Below, one piece after another: positions 25,857 through 39,117 of a stretch of DNA of 64,000 nt. Location of the stretch: positions 645,376 to 709,375 of the forward strand of contig NW_019775669.1 in assembly GCF_001039355.2 (NCBI RefSeq), in the 5' to 3' direction. The notes below the pieces were generated by a model. It ran no database searches and was not told where the DNA came from. It worked only from the letters and a program-made list of their open reading frames with translations. Each line of letters opens with the position of its first letter. The first letter of the stretch is position 1. Both the position numbers and the translations under genes were made by a program. The DNA is from Lingula anatina. Lineage: Eukaryota; Brachiopoda; Lingulata; Lingulida; Lingulidae.

Positions 25857-28800
25857 NNNNNNNNNNNNNNNNNNNNNNNNNNNNNNNNNNNNNNNNNNNN
25901 NNNNNNNNNNNNNNNNNNNNNNNNNNNNNNNNNNNNNNNNNNNNNNNNNNNNNNNNNNNNNNNNNNNNNNNNNNNNNNNNNNNNNNNNNNNNNNNNNNNN
26001 NNNNNNNNNNNNNNNNNNNNNNNNNNNNNNNNNNNNNNNNNNNNNNNNNNNNNNNNNNNNNNNNNNNNNNNNNNNNNNNNNNNNNNNNNNNNNNNNNNNN
26101 NNNNNNNNNNNNNNNNNNNNNNNNNNNNNNNNNNNNNNNNNNNNNNNNNNNNNNNNNNNNNNNNNNNNNNNNNNNNNNNNNNNNNNNNNNNNNNNNNNNN
26201 NNNNNNNNNNNNNNNNNNNNNNNNNNNNNNNNNNNNNNNNNNNNNNNNNNNNNNNNNNNNNNNNNNNNNNNNNNNNNNNNNNNNNNNNNNNNNNNNNNNN
26301 NNNNNNNNNNNNNNNNNNNNNNNNNNNNNNNNNNNNNNNNNNNNNNNNNNNNNNNNNNNNNNNNNNNNNNNNNNNNNNNNNNNNNNNNNNNNNNNNNNNN
26401 NNNNNNNNNNNNNNNNNNNNNNNCATAGTATAGCACAGTAGCCCTGGCTTGATTCAAGGTGTGATAATGTCATTCAATGTCACCTTGATATGATGCTCAG
26501 CTAGGACTGCCAAGATCATCTGTCTGGCATTTACTTGTTCGATTAGTTTCCAAAGCAAATTTATATTGATCACAGGCATGGGTTTACTTGCTCACAAATT
26601 AGCCATTAATGAATAAAAGCAAATTTACCTAGCTGACTGTAGAAGATTTCAAATGCTAACAAATTGCTTTTCCATATTAAAACCTTTATTAAAATCAAGT
26701 TCAAAGTAACAGTCATTCTAATTCTAGTGCAGCTCAACCACAATTAACATGACCAGGAATTGAAAAAAAAAGTTTCTGACGGGTCCAAATTCCTTTAATT
26801 TCAATTAAAACTGGCAAACATGGGTTGGGTATACTGAATAATGCCGCCTTCCCTCATGGCTAAATAAATTATGACACTGGTTGCAGACAGAAAGTTGCAA
26901 AGAGAACATTTTATTTCAAAGTCAGACAGTAACATAACACCTAACTGTCGGTTTTATGGCATGTAATTTCCCAGTTCACTGCATACACCACAAAAATTGA
27001 AAAGTTAAAAAAAATATTACAAGGTTAACACTAAAGCAGTGTCCTTGACATAACATAAAAGTTTGGCATAACAAAAAAAGGGGGTTAAGGTGTTGTCAAC
27101 AATATATCTATAATGATAAAACCACAAAAAATCCCACAGCTGAAGAGGAGAAATTCATTGATGTTGAAAAGCTCTTAAGCCCCTCAATCTCCCACGCAAA
27201 TCACGTAATCAATGTTAAATGTAAGTTATTGTTTGGTTATTGGTATTTCTATTGATCCAGTCTAGCTGCAACCATGCCTTCAGCAAAGAAGCCTACTGTA
27301 AGTGAATAAATCCCCCCACACCATTGTGACTTGTCTTCACAACCTTTTTACTTAAAGAACCTTAGGGCTTCAGGTTAGAATTTCACTTTGTAGCAGTGTT
27401 ATCCAGGACATTATTTGCAGCACAGTTACATGTGTAAATGGGTCAAAAAAGAAATGTGTCCTACACTTTCAGTTTTTACAACCTACCTGAATAATACCTC
27501 TCCTGAAAGCATGATGCTCCATCAATCATGTATGATGATGGGATAATAATTGTCCTTATATCACGTTTTAATCCAATTCACCCTTTCAAGACGCCTTGTT
27601 TTAAAAATAACATGTCACTAAAAGTAATTGATTTTACACTGATGCTTTTCACTCGTTTTGCAAAGAGATGGACATCATACTCCAAAATTTGCCTTTACCA
27701 CTGGGATCAGTATCCACTTAAATGTGGTAAGAAAGTGCCAGTTCTTTCATATTAAGTTCAACGGATAACAAAACAAATTGGCGTAGAAACTTATTTTAAG
27801 TTAATACAGGTATACATTCACATAAGTAACAATATGAGCGCATTCAAAACAGAACATCCACGGACTAAATATGGCTGACCCATCATAAAAGGAAGCCGCT
27901 CAATCTTCTTGTGGTCTCACTGCCTCTACAAGCACCATTAAACGGATTAATTCTTGTTGCTCTGTGGTTTAATTGCTTAGCCCCTGCTGGGATGGCACAT
28001 GTGGAGGCAGGGAGACCATTAGGGGATTATAAGCGGCTACCTTTTGAGTGGGTCGGCCATATTTGATCCACAGATCTGTAAGTCCGCGGATCAACTTGTT
28101 CTGAATGCGCTTTATATAAACCTACATCAGCTTATACATGTCGATTCAAAATTTAAGTAAAGTAAAACAGTTAATAAGTATCTCGTCTCACCTATCACTT
28201 AACACCAGACCCTCTTGCATAGGTGGAGCTACTGCTAGCTGGAAAGGTGTGTTGAAGTAGTGTGTTTGTTCCTCAGATCTGTGGACTACATTGCCATTAC
28301 GTATAAGAAGAAACCCACTGTCTCCAAGGTTAGCTGTGTAGATTGTCTTTTCTTCACGGAAGAGTGATACAACACATGCTGTTGAACTTCCTAAGAAAAA
28401 GAAGCAAAACAAACAAAAAAAAATGTTTATTTCCTTCAATAAGTGGGGGTCAAATGAACACTTTCAATTTTTTTTTCAGTTTGGATCGAAAATGACATAA
28501 ATTCTAACCCTATAGAAACAAAAACAGTAAAAACAAATCATAGATGTACATTTTATGTAATGATAAATCATATACCACCTCCTTCAATGATTTAAGAAGA
28601 AAACACCCATACCTTGTTTGAAAAAAAAATGCAAATCTCATAAATTGAGTCAATGCCATCAAGATGCACTGCTACATTTTCACAAAGATTAGAATTTCAT
28701 AAAGAAAATATAGCATATTTTATACTAAGGTACATACGTTATTCCACATAATATTTTACCTAAAAGTGGTACTTTGTTTTCCATAAGCTCTGAATAACTT

Positions 28801-31800
28801 GCAGCTATAATGGCTTCTGGAGATTCGGGACGGAAGTGACCCTCACTGACCAGGCGCTCACATGTGCGCATAAGGGAATGTGCAAATTGGGATGGATCGA
28901 CACCATAGGCACGCCATCCTCCGACACCATCAGCCACACCTACAATTATATGTCATATATATGAACAATCAGTGTAAACCAAAGTCCACTGTAATCCAAA
29001 GAGGCTTTTCTTTGCAAATTTGAGCCAGTTTTCTTTTATTTTAGTAAGCAAAAAAGCAAAAAGGTTGAATACTGGTACATATAGATCTGTAAATCAAACC
29101 TCAACTTATTAGCTCAAAAGTATAAACCATTATAAGTGAAATTAAGCAGATCCCACAAACTCAGACTCATTGACCTTTCAAGAAGTTCTATCTGAATCTT
29201 TGCCAATAAAGAAATGTATAAATAGGAGTACAGGCACTTTCATGTGGTGTATGCATTAAAACTTTCCTATTACCTGTTTTGTTTACCACAAGATACAAAA
29301 TGGTCAGCTAAGCCTGAACTCATCATAAATTTTACTGAATCAAACAGATTTTGAAATATATTCACTTTTAAAATATGTTAAATATTTCCACATATATGGT
29401 TCAACAATGAAAGCAGTAAACCAGCCCTGAATATACAGGTTCATGCTCAGAGAATGTGAAGCCATGTATAGCAACTTCACAACTTATGTTCTCTTCATAC
29501 ATTATTAATACCATGACATGAATAAATATGTAATATATGCTTAAGGTAAAAAAAAAAAGCTGAACTGACATCATCATGGAGGAAGCAGAGAAGGCACTGT
29601 AAAACTTAATACCTCAAGGATTTTTTAAAAAAAGTAAGAAATTTAAAAACATTCAACAAAGATAAGTCAGAATTGGCTTATTCACTTAAAGATGTTCTTG
29701 TGAAACATCTCATCAGACTTTGTTATCCAGGCATCTGATTTGGAAAATAATCAAATTATCTGAATTTGCCCATTGAAAAAAATCATTATAGCCTGGATTC
29801 TCCACATACCAAACTAATCTGATGTCAAAATTCACCAATTTCCAGTAATTCTTTCTATCTCCCAGGTGATGTTCAAGAGCAGCTTAAGTCAACACTGACA
29901 TGAGTTTATGAAGACTATATAAACACCAAAGAAGATCAGAGATCATCTAAAAAGCTTTCAAGTCCATCTGGACATTTTAGTCTCATTTTATACATTACTG
30001 CAATCATTTTCACTATTTTAAATGCAATATCCTAATTCATTTTATTCATTATACCAAATGAAATATTTTCAAGACTTCGCCATGATGGCTTTGAAAATTA
30101 TAATAATAATGAAAACCTGGGTGCCTTACTATTTAACAATTAGAAATCCAGAGATATAGGGGTAGAGAAACAGAGTTGTGATTTAATTTTTTTTTATTCT
30201 AAATGATAGCCTTATATCATATGGATATAAATTATATCATTGGATATAATTATGTTGGCTCTTTACCAGAGCTACATGGATCTTGATCATACAAAAATAA
30301 ATAAATATGTCCAATTTGACAACATATTCTACAGAGTTCATCACTTAGTGCATAATGTTTTATATAGTTCACAGCTTCCAGTCTAGACACTCTTCTGCTA
30401 ATGACACAACAGAGAAGACAAATGCCTTCTATGCTAGCTATTTCATCCATTGAGAACTAACCCATAATCAATGATGGTTCAATATTTGGAAGAATTAGAA
30501 TGGAATGTCAAGTCTTTCAAAGTCAAACTGCGTACAAGGGATTATAAGTGGGTGAGAGGTATATTGTAACTGTGTTATTACCAAAATCAGTACATTTCAC
30601 TCTTTGGTCAATATCTAATATATAAACATATATGAATATAAAGCAGGAAGAAAAGAGAAAGGGTTTTTACAGAATGACTAATAATTTATGGTTGTTATCA
30701 GTGTATGTGTATTTTCCCACACTATATCTCCCTGTCAACTTAATGTGAATTCTCTAATGCTCTGACATCTATGTGATGATTAATGAAGATATAAAATAAT
30801 GCAAAAGTAATTAAAACCAGCAATGCTACATTTTACAAATCATGGAAACTTAAAAGACCTAATTGCATCTTATATGTTGATTCCAGAAATTAAAGAAGTC
30901 TAGCTTCGTAAGGTAGACATGAAAGCAAGTAAATCAGGCAAAACAACTCTTTTAAAATTCTTTCTTATTTAAATTCAAAGACCTGCTATTGAATGCTTTG
31001 TTCCCATTCAAATGCTGATGAAAGGAGTTTGTGTATGGAAGTTACCTGGGTAAATTCTCACTTTGTGTACATTTCAATAATACAAAGTTCATGTACATTT
31101 CAACCAGTCTTACAGGCTTCTGCATATTTTGTAGATCTATAAATATATACAGCACTAGATAACGACCATCATGGGGTATACTATTATATATATAACAAAA
31201 AATACAATTATTACCTTTACTTTGCAAGTACATGTATACTTAAATCCCTACAGCTTTTTATTTATATGTACAGCATGTTATTTCTGAAGGGTCCAAAGGT
31301 CAATTTCATTTTTTCCACTGTTACATCTACGTCCTTCAAAAGTATTAACTTTTTCTCCATATACTGTATTACAGAAATAATAAATGATGCTTACAAGGTA
31401 TCAAAGAAAGATTTCACTGACAGATGAAGCTTGGGTTTACACTTTAATTGCCAAGTGTACTCACTGCTGCACATACCTACACATGAGATCTTGTATACAA
31501 CAAATACCTTATTCCCACTACACTGATAAAGATAAAGCTGTCTGTGAAGAGTGATTTCGCAATCACCACTTTTTTCAGTCTTTAATGTTTAATGCACATC
31601 TTATTATACAAAATGTGTCTTTCTCTGTTAAAACACAGACTGACATGTTCATGTTCTAGCTGATGTTGTAATTGTTACGCAATTTACATATATATGGAAA
31701 TGTAATGTCTTTCTCCATACAGCGCACTGAGGTTGCATCCTATCTGTCATCATGGTCTACTTTTTGCTTATGACTTACTGATGACTACTTTTGATAAAAG

Positions 31801-32431
31801 TGATCTCTTATCTATTCAACAGAAATATCTGCAGAGAAAAACACTACTGCAATACTAAATTTAACTTGGTATCAATCTTTAAATTATCAAGTCCAGTTTC
31901 ATCTAGCATTTCAGCTGGAGCCTCTACTAATAGAAGTGCTGAACTTCGGATGTTCGTCAGCTGGTAATCAGTGTGACAGAATTCATTTCTAAAATCGGGG
32001 GGAAATTAACAACATTTTAATTCCAGACAGGTTTTCAGAGCACTTTTTTGTTACAAAAGCCACAGATTGGGTTAGAATATTGCGCATAAAGGACGACACA
32101 GATGTCAGACAAACACGTGCTGGTGCATCTCAAAATATACACATTTCCAGCAAGACGCTGATACTACATATCTCCTTGCAAACCTACCTATAACATCCCC
32201 AAGTCGATGCCTGGCTATAAAACAGGAGTCGTCACCGAAGATATATTTTTTGAATATCTGTGCTGATGAAAATGACTTTGAGTATCCACATGCTGCTGCG
32301 TTTAATTGGATAGAGGAAAGCTTCTGATCCTCAACTAGACTTTTGTTCTCGCGGTTACCACTACCAGAATAATTAATTCCTGAGACAAACGCTCGAGCAA
32401 CCACTCTCCCGACCGCCCAAGCTGGTAACAT
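24157..32431 (-). CDS. PPTC7: PPTC7 exons 1-5 (second copy, last exon missing)
   Basis: Exons 32431-32188, 28939-28760, 28390-28192, 25055-24932 and 24286-24157 reproduce the first copy with the same lengths and phases. Exon 1 is identical at protein level and all metal-binding motifs are kept ([16 protein letters not shown]). The donor after exon 3 is GTGAG here and GTAAG in the first copy. The last exon (GGKPDDITV...) is absent because the contig begins at 23838 within intron 5. Read together with the SEPSECS truncation in the other copy, this is most simply the second allele of one PPTC7 gene. A real tandem duplicate cannot be excluded from sequence alone. Confidence 0.9.
25782..26423. other. 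(AT)n run followed by assembly gap
   Basis: AT dinucleotides to 25856, then undetermined bases from 25857 to 26423. Apparent open frames across this interval are artefacts. Confidence 0.98.
27837..28111. repeat. Inverted-repeat element, fuller copy (copy B)
   Basis: Same element as 14969-15191 but with a complete right end. Terminal arms are AGCGCATTCAAAACAGAAC on the left and the complement of AGCGCATTCAGAACAAGTTG on the right, with inner arms AAATATGGCTGACCCA and TGGGTCGGCCATATTT. A family with short terminal inverted repeats and no coding capacity. Confidence 0.75.
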
Positions 32432-33740
32432 GACACCTCTAAAACATGTCTGGTCACATAGAGTAGAAGTTTTCCCACTCGTTCCGTTGTTTCCCTTCTT
32501 TCAAGGAGAGAGCACCTTCACTCCATCCATATCACACTCCTTAGTTATCAACTGACGTCACGAGACCCCACATTTTGACCTTGAAAAGGTCAAGGTCGTT
32601 ATAAACGTGAACCTCCCTGAGGGAAGTTGCTCAATGTTCAAAGCAGTCACGATCGTAGCATATTTCACCGTGACAACCACTTTAAGATTTAATTTAATTT
32701 ACCGGGTTAAGGTCAACTAATGCAGTACTTTCAGTACTTTACTTCTTTTTGTTAATTTTTTTCTGTTTTCTCGGTGGGGTGGGGGTGGAGGAAGTGGGGT
32801 GGGAGTGCAGCGCCAGACTTATCAGGAAATATTTGAAATAGTGAAAAAGACACCAATAAGCAGTTAAATGATCATTTAAAAGATAATTACTCGCTTTGAC
32901 ATGATTGGCCTCAAAGTCCACGGGAAATTTGCTAGGGCTTTTAATACAAATATCAAGTCATCTTGAATGAAAATATCAACACAAGTTTGAAAATTTGTTC
33001 CCTTTAAAACTTTTATTTGGCCTTTTTCAAACAACCTTATTTTTGTCATTAAACAATATATATACATATCAAACTGGATGTGCTAATGCCATAGCAACAT
33101 GTTCTCTTTCCAAAGATTATAAAGTCACGTTCACTGACTGACCACTACAGTACATTTATTTCTGGCTGTAGTCTCCTAGCTCAGACAACCCAGGCAACCC
33201 AACTATTGGTGGGGCTGGCCAAACTCTGCTGACAATTGTAGTATAGAAGTAAATATTTAGGTCAAGTTAGCTGCATTTACTTGGCCTTTTTAAAGACAAT
33301 TGAACCGAGGCTGATTTTAACTTCAGGAGGAGAGATGAAGCCATAATTGAAGTTACTCAATCCATTCCTTTCACAACTGAAAGCATCCAGGACCTATAAA
33401 CTGAGGTTATAGCTCTTTCTAACAAATAACATACACTTAGAGATTCAAGTAATATGATTTTAACTCAGACACCTAATCAACCTAACCACAGTACACTTTG
33501 ACATAATCAACTGAGTATATATATATAAGAAATTTTTGAAAATTGTAACTTGGCCATGGAATCAACACTTCAGTACTAATACAAGGAAGCAGAGCACAGA
33601 ATACATTGTTTTTTTTATTTTAAATGCTGTATAAATAAAATTCCAAACAGAATTTTTTTAAAGAAAAAAAGTTCACTTCAGATGATCATATAACAGACAC
33701 ATTCAAATCCCAAAATGACACTTCTAGCCTTTCAAAGATA
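32432..33740. promoter_or_regulatory. PPTC7 promoter and SEPSECS-PPTC7 spacer (copy B)
   Basis: Second copy of the spacer. The CRE (32553-32560) and the TTGACCTT/AAGGTCAA inverted repeat (32575-32593) are unchanged, 120-165 bp upstream of the start codon. Nearby poly-T and G-rich tracts differ between copies. No gene is seen. Confidence 0.55.
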
Positions 33741-36700
33741 TCACGTCTCAATTGTATCTTCCTCCAATGTTTCTGCTGCTCCAGTCTTTTTACATCTTTC
33801 TAGCACCTTATGAAGTCTCTTCACAAACAAGTCAACATCATTTTTAGTCATCCCAACAGACCCTGCAGCAGTTAAATATGTGCAAGGATAATTGTCTGTG
33901 TGAGAACCAAAGCCATGGAAGGTGTATCCCTGTACTGTCTTCAATTCTCCTGTTGCAACAACTCTAAAAACAAGAACAATATCATCAGACATTAAACTGT
34001 TATATTTTATTCATATCTCAGCATCAACAAGGGTGTGCAATATAAGCTTAATAGAATAGTTATCCTAAGAGGAAGAAAGTTTCACACATTAACAAAGTAC
34101 ATAAATGTAGGAGGAGAACAAACTTCGACTCTATTGGAGAAGTTTATGTCAGTGCCGTAGTTTCAGACACCTACGTACCTTGTACCAGAGACAAATCTTG
34201 TAAAAAGCATGGATCCAAGCTGGGTTGCCAGCTCTGATGGAATGGTCCTCAGAGACATGGCTGTAATTGAAAAATGGCTTGCATAAAAAAGTCATTAAGT
34301 CATTAGTCATGCCTTATCACTTGTTGCCCAAAAAGCAATACATGATTGACTATTTGGTCTGCTTAGGTTAATTGTTAATGCAATATACAGGAAATAAAAT
34401 TCTGAACAATGTATTTCTTTTATCTAAATATTTTTTCAATTAACTGGGTACATTCACTAACTTCAGGCTTACCCATAGATATTGGATTATGTGGAATGTG
34501 CAATAATGTCTCCCCATGGGCTTCTGCACACTTGGTCAGTTCCGCAGATAGGTATTTGTACATCTCCTTCCTCTCTTTCAGTAACTGCTGGTAACCCTTA
34601 ACTCCCAATGACAATAATGTGATGAAAAGATCCATGCTAGGTGTACCAGATGCCCTGCCTGTAGGAGAACATCAAAATGGAAGCGGTATGCTATACTGCT
34701 TCTGCATACTGTTTAATTAATTTCTTTAACAAAATATGCCAAACAAAATAATACATGTCGAAGTGGGGTTCTTGCAAGTAGCAATCATTTTGGAATTAGT
34801 CTAACATGGAATAAAAAGTGAGATGTCAAATTTGCTTTTCACTGGCATCATATTTTGAAAGCAAGACATAACAATAAAAATTGAGAAAAAGAAATACCTG
34901 GATATGCCTTCCCTATTTCTTCTATAAACTTTTTATCAAATCCAGCTATTACAGATCCACCCACTGGCACCATGAAGTTTTTGTCTGTACTTTGAACAAA
35001 TGCATCAATCCTACCAATTCTAGACCCCTGCAATAAAAAAAATATTTACTAAAGCAAAATTCATTTTAAAGAAAGGGAGAAGGATTTTATATTGGGGGTG
35101 GGTGAGGTTAAAGCTGATTTATGTAAACATCAGTTTTTCTATTTCTATTCATATATTTGACAAAAAAAAAAGATATTGAAAATAACATATACACTAGTGT
35201 CAATGAAATTTTGGAAAATAGTATTTGATTTCATTTTGTAATTTGGCTACTGGTCAAAACGTTAAAAAATTTTTTAATAAAAATCAATCAATCAAATAGC
35301 ATTTACTAGTAAGTAAAATTCCCATGCTAACCTGCTGTATCAAATGCATGCACTTTGAGGACTGGACACCATACGCATTATTGATTAAATGAGGTACCTC
35401 AAGTTTGGCACATAGTTGAGCTACTTCTTCTATCCTTTGAGAAAAAACAATAAAGTGCATATTTCTGATGTACTAATAAGGTAAACAAAACTTTTCATCA
35501 AAACAAAGCAGGAACTTCCTGAACTCATCATCAAATGTTAAAGTCATAATAACTCTTCGTTTTGGCCAAAAATTGGATTTTCCTGGAAAAAACGGCAATT
35601 TTCCCGTACTTACCAATGGTCAACGACCCCATTCCTGCATTCAAAGTTAATCCAGGGTTTTTTTCCTAAACGTACGTTTTTTTTGTTAAAATCTCTTAAG
35701 AGATTTTAACTGACAGAGCTCTCTCTGACATTGCATAGTCACTGTTGACCTACTTAAAACCGCGGGAAAAGCAGACAACAACAACACTATATAAGATTCA
35801 TGAGATATATTCGTCTTTTTGTTAAAAATACATTAATATCTACAATGTGTGCCATTCTGGGCTTTTCGTTATCCGACGCACTGTACAAAAACTCGCAACT
35901 TACGTCTGCGTCTGCATTAATGCGTTTGGCACCATATGTTATTTTGGTCTCGAATGAACGCGAGAATCCGCGTGACACCATTACGTCATTAGCAACGAAT
36001 GCCTTGATGACCGGGAAGAAAGGCACGAAAGCCCTATTGACAAGCAAAGATTTTAGTTTTACTACAATAACGGCCGTTTTAGAGGTAAAATACAATAGAA
36101 TATTTTTCCATGCGTTGTTTACAATGTATTTCATGCGGAATTTTGAATCTCAAAGGAAGAGTTATTATTGCTTTAAGATGCAAATAGGAAGTGTGTTTTT
36201 TTTTAACCAAAAAATGTTAACACTTGGAAATACTGGTTTTGATCATGAATATGATAAAATATGTAATATCGGAGGTAAAGTACAAATCTACACATATGCT
36301 ATTTACCTGTCAGGTACTCTTGGGGCAAAGCAGCTGGTTGTTGTCATCACACATAATATATTCTTAGCACCTAATTCCTGCACTTTTAATTCAATGGCAG
36401 AAATATCTGTCCTTAGTTCATCTCCCTCAAGTTTGTTTTCAATTACTATTGGCTTAAAACCTGTCAGTATATAAATATATATTCTTACTTGTAATGTTGA
36501 TAACATTTTTCAGAATGATAAAAAGTAATTTAAAAGTCAAACCTAGGAGTGTTCATTTTTCATAGTTTCCAAGTTATGCTTAAATAGTATGCTTAAACAG
36601 AGAGAGAAAAAAAGAACCATTTCAAAGTGAAAGTAAAATCAAACAAATCTTAAAAAAAACTGAAATAATATTCATGAATGATACCTGCTGTAACCATAGA

Positions 36701-38333
36701 TTTAAAGCAAGACTTCTGGTCTATCCTTGGCCATAGCACGTATCTGGCATCAGGTCGCTGTTGTTTCAATGTCAGCATACAGAGAACCAGGCTCATGCCT
36801 GTTGCCATGGGAACAACAAATGCAGAGGCTGCAGACTGGACACCTAATGTTATGACATAAAATTGCTATAGGAAAGCAAAATAATATTTGTTTGTTTGTT
36901 TTTATTAAAAGTCTTGTGATTTCTCTATTCATATTGTTGATGTCCTTATTTAAGAATATGAATACACTGTGCGAAGAATATAAACTTTACAATACCTGCC
37001 TGCTATCTTGATATCACTCATACTATTACATATATTACCTATTTTTACAACAGCAGCTAACAAGGAAATGATAAATAACACTAAGTTAATACTTACTTTA
37101 AACAGGTAGATTTAATATTCTCTTAACATTACCAACTATATATGAGACTGCAATAATATTCATGCACCTGCTGTCTTGATGATGTCCAACACCATGGAGT
37201 TTGTAAGTTTGTTCAACAAACTAGAGCCTGCTGCCTTTGGCTGAATAGCTGTTATATCTCCTGATCTACCTATGCCATGGCCTATACTGGAAAAACATTA
37301 TAGGAAATATGATTATTTAATCCATATACATTTGAATGCAGACACATCTTGCTACTACTCTAACTTTTATAGAGCTAACTACAAGGTGCACAGTGTATCC
37401 TTTTTTAGCAAAGTAATTACCCACTTGGATTAGATATACATTTTATTCCATATTTGATTACACTACAGGTATAATTGACATGACAGCTTGCAATGTTTGC
37501 ATTATAGATGACACAGGGCAAAGATACAAAACACCTCCCCATTTTATTTGAGTTGTGAAGAAAAAAAAAGACCATACCCAGTGAAGGTCATAAATGCAGA
37601 TGTCGTCCTAAATGAATGTCCAGTCATAGAATGCAGACATTGCAAGCTTTCATGGCTACCTGACACAAGGTACTGGTAGTACTCTTCAGAAAAAACTTTT
37701 GCTTTATTGATCTGAATTGAGAAGCTTTTCAGGATGAAAAAATAAAACTGTGGGGTATTTTTGAACACACTTTAAGGTCTTACAAATGCTGATTTTAGAT
37801 ATATGATTATATAGTACTTGAATTTCTAACTTGTAGTGTCTATTAGCCACCAGTCTTGATGCAATTCTTGCTTCTCTTTCCCCAACACCACAGTTTCCTG
37901 GAAAATTGTTGCTGTCCATTACTGCTAGTTCTTGTAACAGCAGTTCTATACTCATGTCATCCCAACCAATTTCAGGACATTTTTTCTAGAATAAGTAAAG
38001 AGCAAATGCATATACTGCAAATGTAATACCAAACCTTACAATTGTCATTTCAGACTAAACGGACAACTAAATATACTTGATGTTCAGGCACGTTTAAAAT
38101 GAAAATCACTTTCAAACATTTATATATCAGGCATTGGTACATTTTCTTGTGCATTTACATTAAAATTTACCTGTAAATTTTAAAAATAAAATAAGAAAAT
38201 AAACAAATAAATATATAACCTGTTCAAATAACTGCCTGACCAAGTTCTCTCTTGCCCGTCTTGCTTGTGCACCTTGCTGCACGTACGAAGAAGAAACTAT
38301 TTTTTCTGCTAAGCTGCAATTTTCAGCATTCAT
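33741..38333 (-). CDS. SEPSECS: SEPSECS, O-phosphoseryl-tRNA(Sec):selenocysteinyl-tRNA synthase
   Basis: SepSecS is a PLP enzyme that converts phosphoseryl-tRNA(Sec) to selenocysteinyl-tRNA(Sec) using selenophosphate. Ten exons join in frame to 474 aa (human about 501): 38333-38220, 37985-37831, 37286-37168, 36843-36685, 36460-36307, 35434-35332, 35027-34898, 34658-34473, 34260-34179, 33963-33741. Landmarks are [67 protein letters not shown] and [20 protein letters not shown]. The Schiff-base lysine falls in [12 protein letters not shown] at about residue 284. The C-terminus is shorter than in vertebrates. Intron 5 carries a TTAA-flanked MITE (35538-36176). It is divergent from TTC1. Confidence 0.96.
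35538..36176. mobile_element. TTAA-flanked MITE in SEPSECS intron 5 (copy 1)
   Basis: Bounded by TTAA at 35538-35541 and 36173-36176. The terminal inverted repeat reads AGTCATAATAACTCTTCG at the left and its near complement ...AGAGTTATTATTGCT at the right. The inner sequence TTTTGGCCAAAAATTGG... matches the copies at 48196-48540 and 40935-40985. A TTAA target plus short TIR is the piggyBac signature. No transposase is encoded; open frames on both strands (about 35787-36134 and 35800-36474) cross the element into exon sequence and look incidental. Confidence 0.75.
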
Positions 38334-39117
38334 TTTACACTTTCTATTTTAATTCCAAAAGTACATGCAACCAATAACATCCGGAAGTTGGAGCTGAGCA
38401 TAAGTTTACGAGTTGATATCTAATCCGCTTATTTATAAAAGCCTTCATACATAGATTTATTATAAACAAAAAATACTTGCACTAAGCCAAATTTTATATA
38501 CAGTATTCTTTAAATACACAATCGACATCTCTGTTTGCTCTAAAATGCACTTTTCGTTACAGCGCATGAATCGTATATTAGAAAACTGCACAACTTCCGG
38601 CTACTTCCGGTAGATGTGATCCTAGAAGGTAGGATGTTTTAAAGGTTATAAATACTTTTTTATGAAACAAATGTGGAGGAAATAAGCTGTTAATTTTTAG
38701 AAAGAGATATATTTCAAAGACAAATAACATGTACAAATTATTGATATCTCTATACGAATGATTGGCATACTTTGCACAGTTTACTAGTTAAATTACTTCT
38801 TTTCTGCAACCACTTTCACTTGATGAAGTGCCTCGTTGTTTTGGAGCATCAGCTTTTACAAGAGCACCAGAAATTAATGAATATAATCATTTGGTTACAT
38901 TTTTAACCAGAATTTACAAGATAACCTCAATGTATATACATGTATAATATTAGTATATAAATGTATGACTCTCCAGCACTAACGGCGTAAAAGCATAGAT
39001 TAGATTATGGCAGTGCACAGCTTTGTGAATTTGGTTTTAAATTTCTCAATCTTGAAAGTTTTTCTTCTTTATTTTTATCGCATTCAACATTTTCAGGTCT
39101 AGAAATATTTTGGAATC
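38334..39117. promoter_or_regulatory. Bidirectional promoter between SEPSECS and TTC1
   Basis: Two divergent genes meet here. On the SEPSECS side, CCAAT (38371) and an ETS core CCGGAAG (38381-38387) lie about 50 bp upstream of the ATG. On the TTC1 side are paired CTTCCGG (38594) and ACTTCCGGT (38603-38611). A likely non-coding first exon of TTC1 ends near 38627 at AGAAG|GTAGG, with the coding exon entered by an acceptor TTTTCAG near 39096. The motifs are visible; their function is inferred. Confidence 0.55.

Larger units (their letters stand above)
23838..35037. repeat. Long direct duplicate, copy B
   Basis: Counterpart of 11800-23519. It lacks the 1.4 kb Helitron-like insertion and the pearl-like element in SEPSECS intron 6, and includes a long N gap at 25857-26423. 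From 35038 it continues into SEPSECS sequence that copy A does not have. Confidence 0.85.

Noticed and set aside
25713-26473. Five open frames of 220-247 codons
   Set aside because: Made of an AT microsatellite translated as Ile-Tyr repeats and undetermined bases.
35787-36474. Long overlapping open frames on both strands (115 and 224 codons)
   Set aside because: They lie mostly inside the TTAA MITE and the plus frame runs antisense through SEPSECS exon 5; no codon or domain pattern supports a gene.
33741-38333. SEPSECS as a sign of a nearby selenoprotein or SECIS element
   Set aside because: No in-frame TGA-Cys family nor SECIS-like hairpin was recognised in the neighbouring genes.
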